A DNA stretch of 64,000 bases from Durio zibethinus (taxonomy: Eukaryota > Streptophyta > Magnoliopsida > Malvales > Malvaceae). Both the position numbers and the translations under genes were made by a program. This document shows, piece after piece, positions 45,760 to 56,198 of the stretch. The notes under the pieces are model-generated. The model had not been told where the DNA came from. It ran no database searches and was given only the letters and a program-made list of their open reading frames with translations. The DNA lies in contig NW_019167893.1 in assembly GCF_002303985.1 (NCBI RefSeq), positions 9,990,329 to 10,054,328 of the forward strand. Direction: 5' to 3'. Numbering within the stretch: position 1 is the stretch's first letter; every line of letters begins with the position of its first letter.

Positions 45760-47620
45760 AAGCCTAATTTAACACCTTTAACAAGGCATTACGATGCGGT
45801 TCAGAATTCAAAAGAAGTGATAATAGAGAAATTCTAGCTGACATCTTATTTAGTTGCTCCACCACAGAATATTCACTATACTTGACTAACTTTAAAAACT
45901 CATAAACCTTTCTTTCAACCACAGACTTTAAGGTATCTTTTTTTGAAGTCTCTGGTTCAATCTACTTATTTTTTTCTTTTTTAAAGTTGTTAGAGTACAA
46001 TATTTTCCACTTCTAGTTATGCTTGTTACACTCGTTATATTGGCAGTTTAAGCTTTTGATATATCGTTTTGCTACCCCTAAGTCATTATTTCACACTCAT
46101 ATCTCTAAGGCACTATTTTTTTATTTTTATAAGAGAATGGGCATGAAACTCTGAAAGCTACTGGTTTGGGACAAACTTATTCCCAATTAATTATGGCTTC
46201 TTCTTATAGCGTATGGTGATAGATTTTGACACCCACCTATCTTTCATAGCTACCTCAATGTATTCCAAGGCTTTTAACTTTTCATATAACTCTATTTGGT
46301 AAGAGTCCATTAGCTTTTGAACTTTACCATAAAATTGCTTGTAGACATCAATTAAGTGTCCTAAAGCTCTGTTGTGATACTTACATCTTTGATTTGGGAT
46401 GCATCTTCCCATATAAATGCATAAAGCTACTGGTTGTATCATCCCAACTTTACATAAGGCTCCATACGACTGGTTAAATGGCATCTTAAGCTCTTTTATT
46501 TTTTTTCACATGTTTTTCACTCACATCCAAAGCATTGACTATATGAATGAACAAAAGATTCTCATTGATATTGGGTACTAAACTTTCACTAGTATCAAAG
46601 CTTATCAACCCCTCTTTAATTAGACTTTGCACCCTATGCTTAAAAAGTACTCAATTCTCAGTAGAATGTCCCATTACTCCAAAATGGTAGTCACGATAAG
46701 CATTGGAATCATACCATTTAGGGTAAGAAGGTTCAAGCTATTTAGCAAATACAAGAGCAATTAAGTGGTTCTTGTAAAGTTCTTGCTATAATTGGTGTAA
46801 CTTATGAGGATAGGGTCGAATGTAAGTTTTTTCCTAGTTCATGATTCTTGAGCACTACTTGTTACATCGACTGGGTGAGCTGGTGATCATGGTGAATATG
46901 GATAAGAAAGTCGTGTAGTTGGTTGATAGGTAGAGGTAAAACTTACTATGTGATGGTACGTGGGATAGGTCAGTCGAGAGTAGCTTCTGAATTGCTACCT
47001 TTCAATATTCCCAACTTGAGCTTTTTTTTTTATTTACTCTTTTAGAAAGCTCTTCTCTTTCAAGCTTACCATTTCTTATAGCATTTTTTATAATCTATCC
47101 TGAAATCACCATATCAGTAAAGTTTTTAGTCGCATTTCATATCATTTTTTCATAGTATGACAACTTTAAGGTGCTCACAAACAGCATTGTAGTTTTTTTT
47201 TATCAAAAGAGGTTGCATCTAAGCAGCTACATCCTGCCACCTCTGAGCATATTACTTGAAAGATTCAGATGCTTTTTTTTTCATTTTTTACAAAAAAGGT
47301 GGTCCGAGGTCATGTCAATGATATGACGGTATTGATTGATGAAAGACTAGATCAGATCTTTTTCATGTTTTTATATGGGTCTCATTTAACTTGACATACT
47401 ATCTTACTGTAGATCTAGCTAAACTATCTTAAAAAACATGTATGAACAACTTCTCATTACTAGCATGTGTTGTCATCTTATGATAATACATTACAATATG
47501 TGTGATAGGGCACTTAGTGCCATCATACTTTTCAAATTTTAGCACTTTGAATTTAGGTGACACTACCACGTCAAGTACCAGGCAAAGCCCCACTACATCT
47601 ATACATCTATAAAAATCAAT
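45760..47620 (-). pseudogene. Element B gag
   Basis: In broken minus-strand frames: FEKYDGTKCP near 47540, THASNEKLFIHVF, WYVKLNETHIKT, then SFKYAQRWQDVAA near 47230. After these come the C-terminal zinc-like segments, KWYDSNAYRDYHFGVMGHST near 46700 and QRCKYHNRALGHLIDVYKQF in the open 46191-46484 part. Two C/H-rich segments in succession, each followed by a VQ-(K/S)-L(I/M) helix, are typical of Ogre gag. Several stops. It feeds into the protease without a visible separate start. Confidence 0.78.
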
Positions 47621-48239
47621 TCTTTCTATAGCCCCAATCTTTTTTCAAGCTTATTCATGGCCTGATTAGTTGTAAAATTTTCCAAAAGTGTATCTATCTA
47701 TGGCTTTTCTTTTTCCTTTACCTCATCCAAAATGAGGAGTTGAATGGGCTCGACTATTTTTTTATAAAAACAGGATTGTCGTAACTTTGGATGTTCTCAT
47801 GATCGGGTACATAAGTCATTCTCAAGTAATTATACTTTAGAAAAGTTACCTGCGGAGGTTGGAATATTGGGGTAGTTTGAGTTTGTTATAGACTAAAACC
47901 TGGAGGATATGTTCATTCAGTAGCTTTCTGAGAGGTATCTCACTTTATTTTTTTTTCTTTTATTTTCTTTTTCTAGGGCTTTCAAAATCTTGCTCAACTT
48001 TTCTTTCAGTACCTCTTGAGTCTTTTCTATCTTTTCAAGATGACTTGCATTGTTTTGTTCTATCTTCTTGGTTTTAGCCCAAGTATTGTATGGATGTGTA
48101 GTTATTCTTACACCTTAGTACCGTAACTAAAGATTCAATGATAATGTTATTATAATGAATGAATGAATGTGATGCAAATGCATGAAAAAAAAAAAAAGAA
48201 AAAAAATATTTACCCCTTAAAAATTTAACAAAAAAAAAC

Positions 48240-50290
48240 TTCCATTTATTCTATAGGAGTTGTTTTACATTAAATCTAATATTGTCCCTTTACAAAAATG
48301 CTTAACTTGCTCATACCGATCCTTAGCCTCCTCAATGAAGTTTAGCAACTTCTGTCTATACTCTCCTGCTAGTGTAACCGAAGCTTTCAGTGCCTCAACC
48401 TTTTCTACCATCTCACCTACTTTGATCATAACCTTACCTATTTAAGCTATGAGGTGCTCATGTATTTTTGTCTTCCTAACCCTTTTCTCTTGTCACACCA
48501 CACCTGATAAGATAATTCTCTGCGTTTCTCTATAAAGGTTTTAACACGATCTCTTTGATTATTTAACTTTACCATCAAAGTTCAAACATAATCTATAAGC
48601 ATTTCATTTTCCTATTAAACTTTTTCAAAATCATCTTCGATTTGTGCATTTTTTTTTTAATTCTTCATTCTCACGAGCTAGATCTGTGTTGTTTATTTCT
48701 TTGGCTTGCACTTGTATGCATAACTTCTTATGCTCTTAGTGCAGCTCTTTCAATTCCTTAAAGGCATCATCTCATTCTCTGACAACTTTATGAGTCTTGC
48801 TATATTCCTTAAAAATCTTATGAACTTGGATCTTTAATTTCTCTACTTTATTTTGTCATTGGTCTTTTTCTTCTTAGAGCTTCAAAATTTCTTGTTTCAA
48901 TTTTTCTTTTTCTACTTCATATTATTTCCTTGTAGATTCTAGAAATACATCATTTGTCTCATAGTTCACTGACTGGCAATGGTCTTTAGGTATATGTGCC
49001 ACCTCTTAACTCTTTTTGGTTATTCAAATCAGATACTTCTAAATGGCTTTATTAGTAAATGATCCTAGGCTTATCCTCTTGGGCTTCTTCCATGCCTCGA
49101 TCACATTATCAATCCTCTGAAGAGTTTGGGCTTCCCATATAAACAATTAAACTAGCTGAGCTTATGTGTTCTAGGAGTAAATCATTCAGCCCTATGCTAT
49201 CTCTTTAACATCAATGGTACATAACTTGTTGACCCCCATAATCCTAAAAGTGGAACCCATGTCTTATTTTCACATTGATATAATATTGGTTCTCTGTTCA
49301 TCTGTGAAGCTAACCATTTCACTTGATCAGGTATGAACTCTTGCAACAACTGTTTCCATTCCTTCTAAGTCTTTGTTTTTGGCTAGCTACTTTGACAGAA
49401 TTCCCTAATCAAGTTTCGGGTGTAGAAATAAAGCTTGGAGAAAGCATTTTTGTTACATTCAAAATGGCTTTTCATCCAAATAAATAGTAATGTATGCAAC
49501 CCATGAATCTTGCCTTGTTATTTTGTCTGTAAAAGTTTAAAAATCTGATAGTTTTTGCTAAAATAGGTAAGGAATGATTACACCCTTTTTTAATTTGTTC
49601 AAAAAGATCAACCATTTCTATCTCAATGTGGTCCAAAACTTTAGAAAAATGACTAACCCATATATGGCTAGAGCAAATACATTCATTCTCTGATATTCAT
49701 CTGATGCTTGATAATAAAATCTCAAAGAATCTATTATGGGCCACCCTTATCTCTCATTTCTCTCGAATGTATGAATTTATAATCTTCTTTCCCACTTCTA
49801 GAATCTGGCCCAAATTTTTGTGATTCTCAGATTTGTGTTTTTTCACATATATTCTATCTGGGTATAATAGATACATACCCACTAAAATTGAATACTCTTC
49901 TATAGTTGGCACCAAATTAACCTCATTAAAGATGAAGCAATGGTAAGAAGGATCCCAAAACTATATCATCACCTTAATAAGCGGGTTATCAACCTCCACT
50001 GATAAGAGATATACAATATGCCCAAACTTTTGACAAAAAGCTTCTTGCCTTGGAAGAGTCATGTTGTTTCATATATCTGATAAGCTTTTCAAGTCATTTT
50101 GTTTGAAAAGTAAGTGAACTTCCTTTGGCAATGTAGAGACATGACTAGGTGGAAATAATCTCTTTTTTTTTAGCTATTCTTTCTCTGATTCTATCTTCAC
50201 ATATATGGGAGAGTCATATTTGAATAGTAGTAAATAAGGTGCAAACTTGACGTTCTATGAAATCCATAAGGGCTTTTGTTGAAATAGCTT
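48240..50290 (-). pseudogene. Element B ORF1 with plant-mobile-domain-like segment
   Basis: Upstream of gag on the minus strand a decayed frame reads PRQEAFCQKFGHIVYLL, VDNPLIKVMIQFWDPSYHCF, IFNEVNLVPTIEEYSILVGM and YPDRIYVKK (about 49830-50060). The FWDP..CF..F..V-L-V-PTIEEY pattern is that of the plant mobile domain (PMD) found in host genes of the MAIN/MAIL type and in extra ORFs of Ogre elements. Towards gag the sequence becomes K/E-rich and coiled-coil-like (48250-49000). Many stops. The role of Ogre ORF1 is unknown. Confidence 0.7.
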
Positions 50291-50960
50291 TAGGGTAAGA
50301 ATACTATGTAATCTGTAAACATGTTTATGAATGTGCACAAAAGGAAAAAAGTAAAAGAAGACAAAGAGATTAGTTAGTCACTTCAATAAAACATCACATA
50401 ACAAGTAAGATAACAACATGACCTTGAATTTTGGATTAACTACAAAGGGTGGGAAGATAAGGCTCTATCTATGGTTAGGTTTTTGAGGTTGACGATATGC
50501 GATTTGGGTTAATTCTAAAAGGTTTCCCAAATTGTTCCTTACATCACGGTCTATTACAGACTAGTAAGGCACCCTAATCCTCACCCATCATAGGCTATAA
50601 GCGAAAAAAGTTTAATCTGAGTGAGAATGTTTCGCAAGCCCATGCGGAGACATGAAATCTCATATAAGGCATAGGTACTTCACTCTCTTCTAAAGGTAGA
50701 GCTCGAGTGGAGGGCTTATGTTATACATATACAAATGAATGACATGTATATATACAATAAATAAATAATTAAGCAAATATAAGTAAGGAAATAAAAGAAA
50801 GATAAATAAATAAGCATGTATTCACGGTGAAAAAGAAAATAAATAATAAAGCAGATACATCCAATAAAAAGAAATAATTTCAAATTTATTAAGCGAGGCT
50901 TGGATAATAACAAATTATTTACTGGCTTGACTATTAATATCCTCAGTGAAGCCACTAAGC
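50291..50960. other. Element B 5' untranslated region next to the 5' LTR
   Basis: Non-coding. It includes an AT-rich stretch with ATATACAATAAATAAATAAT-type sequence; the minus-strand frame at 50716-50955 is low-complexity. The primer-binding site should lie at its right edge, but no known tRNA complement was recognised there. Confidence 0.5.
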
Positions 50961-52783
50961 TGTCATAATGTATAGATCCATAAACCTACCGTTAGACATA
51001 GATTAGAGGAGTCACCACCAATCTTTTTTGTCTATATGTGATTGGCCACCTGAAATATATTCTGATTTACAAAAACAAATGTAGGTTCGAGAGTCAGTTA
51101 CACATGAGGAAGGTTTTAGCACCCCTACAACATCCATCCAAAGGATGATACCAGTTTGATTTCAAATTATCCAAGCCTTGATCATTTTTATAATTTACCA
51201 AATAATTTAATATTAAAAATTAATCTTAAAATTATCCCAATAGTTTGGTAGCAATTTAAGATAATTCTCTCACCTCTTGAGTATCCATAGATACTAGTGT
51301 CCCATTTTGAAGAGGCTCCATCATCGGATTTCTTAAAGTATTTTATTCAAAAAAGTCTCCTAATAATTTGGTAGGACTTAATTTGAATCAATCCTCAAAT
51401 AGTTTAGAAGATAAAAATTATTTATTTATATTTTTTTGAAAATTAATTTATGAAATTTCCTAATAGTTTGGTGGATTCCATAAATTTATTTTGTAAGGAT
51501 TTTTGTTTGAAAAAGATTTCTCTTTTTTATTATTGAAAGGATTTTATAAATACTTTTGAAAAACTTTTATTTGAAAAGATATATTTTTTATATTTTTATT
51601 TGAAAAGATTTTTTTATTGAATCATTTTTCTTTCTTTTTTACTTTCAGAAATGAAAATGACAGAAATAACATTTTTTATTTTAAAAAATAAAATCAGAAA
51701 AGAAAAAATATATAAAAATAAAATAAGGTAAAAATAAAATGAAATAAAATAAAATAAAAATGAAAAAACCTGCGATCGGGTCAGGTTGTAATGCAGGTCA
51801 CCGAGTTAATATGTGGATCTTAGGTGTCCAAAACGACGTCGTTCTAGGTCAGTATAAAAGGTAATTTTCAACATTTTTCCTCAGACGGTCAGTGCTCCTC
51901 TCTACCTCAAATTTCTCTGTCTTCTCTCTAAAAATCTCCCAAGAACCCACCGATAAATTCAACTGAAAACTAAAAATACCACCAATTTCTGGGGATGTTG
52001 TCGAAAAATTCAACCAAAAACTGAAAGACCCACCGGTTTCTAGACAACTCATCAGAATGTGGCCAAAAAATTCAAACCTTCACCGAAAATTCATCCAAAC
52101 CCAGAAAACCCAAAAATTTATAGAAAAATTTAGATTTCTTCAAATCTTTCCAAATTTCTCCCAAATTTTGTTCCAATTACTCCTAGAATCGTCTCGAATT
52201 CTAATTCTAACTTAGAAACCTAAAATCAAACCCACAACTTCAAATTGAACCCAAAATCCCAGAATCAAACTTCCAAAACCCTTTCTGCCCAAAATTACTT
52301 AGACTTTTTTTCTAATAATTTTTTTGTGTCCACCCTCTGTAGAGCCGATTGAATTCATAAGTAGTCCTAGGATTAATTTTAGGAAAGGGACAGAATCAAT
52401 CCCAGGCTTGAATTCTAGGATTGCATTCTGTCCAACGTGATTTTTGGTCCAAAATTTCAACAATTGTATCAACATTTTGACCAAGGGATTCTGATTCTGA
52501 TTTCATCTTTTTTTGTGCACGTGTAGATTAGAACAGAAAAGAAAAAAAGAAAACAAAGAAAAGGAACGGGAAAAATAAAATAATAATAATAATAATAATA
52601 ATGGCATCAATAATACTATATTATAATAAATACAAAAATATCAAAAAAGAAAAGAAAAACAAATAATAATAATTAATAATAATAATAATGACATTAACAA
52701 TGGTACCATATAATATATACTATAATAATAAAAATATAAAAGGAATCAGTCCGACTAGGCCCGAACATAAATGAGTGTCTACA
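50961..52783 (-). repeat. Element B 5' LTR
   Basis: Plus-strand edges TGTCATAATGTATAG and GAGTGTCTACA, matching the 3' LTR block by block over its full length, with substitutions and a few small gaps. Slightly shorter than its partner, partly through a shorter AAT-rich stretch near 52580-52690. Confidence 0.9.
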
Positions 52784-52788
52784 TTTAT
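52784..52788. other. Right target-site duplication of element B
   Basis: TTTAT, identical to 37923-37927. Confidence 0.85.
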
Positions 52789-53620
52789 TATTAAATATTT
52801 GTGCTATTAAAATATTTATATTTTATATTGAAAGTATCTATTATTAAACCATAACAAAAATCATTTTTTATTTATATTTGTTTTTAAAATGGTAATATAA
52901 ATACATTAATAAATAAAAAATAAAAATATATATTTTAAACTACAAAAATAAGAAATTATTAAAAATATTCATATTAAGAAAATAATATTATTATATTATT
53001 TAACATTAATTATTAAATAATTAAAATATTATATTATTATGAAAATAATAAAATAATACTATTTATTATTGAAATACTAAAAATATTTATGTTTAATAAT
53101 ATACAAAATAAAATTTTTTAAAACTGAAACACCAAAAGACTTTTGTTGTTAATATTTTGTTTTTATAATTAAAATTAAATAAAATATTTTTATTAATATA
53201 ATACTAATTTAAGTTGAATCAAATCAAGTTTAAACTTAAATTTATATTCAAAATCATACTTTAATAAAATTATAAAAATATTAAAAGACTTTTAATATTA
53301 ATTTTTTAAGTAAAATTAAATAAAAATATTATTTATTAATATAATAATATTTTTGGGTCGAGTAAAATTAAGTTTGAGTTTAAAAAAATCATGTACAAAG
53401 TCTGACTTGAATAAAATTATACTCAAATACATTAATAAATAGTTTTGCTTATAAATAGTTTTTTTTCAAAAGGGTAAGATAATTTTTAAAAAATATATCT
53501 TATTTTTTATCAATCAGTATGTTATTTTGAATTGATCAATCAATTTTTTGTCAAATAAATACTTAAAAAATAAAAATTATTTTTCAAAAATCATTTTTTC
53601 CTAAACAAATGGAGTCCAAA

Positions 53621-55180
53621 TTGAAAGGGCAAGCACAAATATTAATTAGGTTTCAAACAAGGAGAAGATTTTATTCCTTTTTATACGATTTTTTTTTTTT
53701 TTTTTGCTTACTAGTTACTATGTATGATAATTGCCATTTGAAAAGAGTTGAAATAGAGAAATTTAAGTAAATTAATCCTCCGGTGATGGTCAAATAAATG
53801 TAATTTACTGATTTTGAGCAATTTACAAAAGGAAGTAAATCGACAAATTATTGCAAACTAATCATTAACATCTTTATTTGGGTACAAATTACTTGCTGAA
53901 AATTCCCTTATTTTTTGATAACAAAAAAAGAACTTTGATCAATCAAAATATGCAGTGCAAGATAAATTTTCAAACACAAGAAGAATTTGAAATTAAACTT
54001 AGTTGGCATATGTAGTTTTTTTTAAGAGATAATATCCTACATATCTAAAATTTAAATTTTAACATTTGCAATTCCTTTAGTTTTTTCTTTTTTTCATATT
54101 GCATTATCTTTTGTGAAAAAAAAAAATAATAATAATAATAATAATAATAAAGTAAGAGCAAAAAAAAACCTCTTATGGTCAACATGTTTGAGCCACTTGA
54201 TCCAAAGAATGCTCATGACTAGAAAAAGAAGAAAAGAAAAACTCTTTTTTCTTTACTTAAAAAAAAAACTTTTTATGTGATGTTTTTTAAACATAATTTT
54301 TTTATTTTAAATGAAAAGTAAGATAGCGAAATAATGTGTATTTTGAATGGGTCTATGTTGGTGTTAATATAATAAAGGAAAGCAAAACCTACACCTTTTA
54401 CATACTGGATTCCAATATTAATTAATGAAGCATGCTTTTGTTGATCACTATATTCCAATGGAACTTTAGTCAGCATGCCACTTTCCATGCCGTCCATGAG
54501 TATCTCTGCATTTAAATATTTCTTTACTCAATTTGATGACTAATGGTCGATCTGGAACAGCAGTTAGGTACCAGTGGCGGTGCGATTCATGCTCTACTGC
54601 ATCGTGACTGCTGTTTGAATAGCATTTTATGATGCAGTTGACCCAATGGAAGGGTTTCAGTTGAAGATTGAATAGTAAGAATTCTGTGAACCATTGAGCT
54701 GGGCTTTTGAGTTTGATCATAATGCTTTTACTATTAATTTTTTTTCTTAAAATATCCTTAACATAAAAGTTTTTTTTGTTTGAATTCTTTTATTGTGTAT
54801 TTGTATGATTTTTTTTTATATTTTATATTTATATGTTTAATATTATTTTGTCAAATAATATTTAGAATTGTTATAAGTATTATTTCTTTAAAATATATAT
54901 TTAAAGATTTCAAAGTATTTTATAATTTTGATACTTAAAATCTTAATTATTATGTTAATATTAGATAATATGTGTTAATATTTTAATTGAATAAAATTTT
55001 AAGATACTAAATATTAAGCAATATTATAATATATATAAATATATTTATTAATATATTTTTAAATTAATATTTGAATGTTTATTTTTCATTTTCATCCAAC
55101 TTGTTTTACCATCTAAAAACATATTTTACTATTAATTTTAATATTATTATTATAACTCGAATCTCATTATTATAATTGTT
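53621..55180. other. Intergenic AT-rich spacer with two unassigned open frames
   Basis: Contains an (AAT)n microsatellite at about 54127-54151 and long A/T runs. Around 54270-54720 the sequence is more complex. Two overlapping minus-strand frames (54466-54720 starting MIKLKSPAQWFTEFLLF; 54273-54497 starting MDGMESGMLTKVPLEY) overlap by about 30 bp in different frames, which could be a frameshifted or spliced gene remnant. I recognise no domain in either and cannot call them a gene. Confidence 0.35.
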
Positions 55181-56079
55181 TGTGTTGAGTTCCAATTTCA
55201 GGGTATTCTAGCAAGACAAAAGAGAAAGACAATTAGAGGCAAAGGTATGGATATTTGCACTTAGATGCACAAATCAAAATAAGTGAGGTCGAAAAGAAAG
55301 TAATAAAGAGAATTAGGAGTAGATTAAACTTGTCTTAATAGTATCTAAATTTTCATATTTATAGATAAGTGATAAGGGAGCATTAAGGGACAATAAGGGC
55401 GTAGTTGAGTTGAGGTAGCACTGAGTATATCAAACCAACCTGACATGTCAGGTTGGTACAAAAGTCAAAAGGCCATTATATCCTTTTGACCACTAAATGG
55501 CCCTAATATTCTATCATCTTATCAAACAGTTTGAGTATCAGACTACTGGGTATGTTATCGACACATTCCGTGCACGGCAAATAGGTAAAAGAATATGATG
55601 TCAAATTTGATTCTTCATAGCCGACGTCATAGAAAAGGTTGGCATTAGGAGACCATTAGTCCTTAAGTCATGGTTCGACCTTGTGAGGGTTTGTTCTTGA
55701 GTGTATATCTTGGGTTGAGTATATAGTCGGCTTGAAAGTCACCAAGGTGTCAATTATTCAGGATGATCCGAGATTAGTGTTGGAGTTTGTCTGGTCAATG
55801 TGAGACTTGTGTTTTATTTCAAGAGTTTAGATTCGAATATTTACTTTGAACTCTGATGATGAACTAAACATTCGGTCTGGTCGATCTGACCTAGGATCCA
55901 TTTGATTTGGCCAGTCTTGTGGCATTAAATGAGGAGAGAGGTAATTTGAGTAAAAAAATTTAAAAAGGGAAGACAAAAAAATGTATTCCTATCTTTGCTC
56001 TAACACATGGCATAGTCTGTGTCATTTATCAAATCTAAGGCTTGACCATATAAAAGGCTGTTAAGGCTTTCATCTTTCA
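55181..56079 (-). repeat. Candidate 3' LTR of element C
   Basis: Plus-strand start TGTGTTGAGTTCCAATTT; the proposed right edge ..CATCTTTCA is followed by CCTTTCTATTTTTTTT (56080-56095), the complement of a purine tract. The block is more complex than the AT-rich spacer to its left. The partner LTR is outside the window, so both ends are provisional; another possible right edge is CTCTAACA near 56005. Confidence 0.4.
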
Positions 56080-56198
56080 CCTTTCTATTTTTTTTGCTTT
56101 TTATCTGATCTAAATTTTTTATCTTAAAAGCTTTCTGGCCTTAAGTTGTTATTCTCATTGCTCATTTTTTTCATTTTCTTCAGTACGTACTTTCAATT

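Larger units (their letters stand above)
37928..52783 (-). mobile_element. Element B: full-length Ogre/Tat-type Ty3/Gypsy retrotransposon, 14.9 kb
   Basis: Two LTRs (37928-39803 and 50961-52783) lie in direct orientation, flanked by a perfect 5-bp duplication, TTTAT. Reading on the minus strand the order is 5' LTR, ORF1, gag, protease, RT, RNase H with a second RNase H-like segment, integrase, a 117-bp tandem array, purine tract, 3' LTR. An extra ORF before gag and a long repeat-bearing region after integrase are hallmarks of the Ogre branch of the Tat lineage. All protein-coding parts carry stops and frame slips, so this copy is not autonomous. A TGGCTTCACTGAGG sequence starts 6 nt from the 5' LTR on the minus strand but is not a recognised primer-binding site. 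Confidence 0.9.
37621..53620. mobile_element. Small terminal-inverted-repeat element, split by element B
   Basis: Just outside element B the left flank begins GGGCTTTGTTTATTTTG and the right flank ends CTAAACAAATGGAGTCC, its imperfect reverse complement. Inside both ends are matching AAAATATTTTT / TTTTTCAAAAATCATTTTT-type sequences. Removing element B leaves a non-coding AT-rich element of about 1.1 kb. Possible flanking duplication: TTGAAACT at 37613-37620 and TTGAAAGG at 53621-53628 (6 of 8 match), which would fit a hAT-type MITE. Ends are approximate. Confidence 0.5.
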
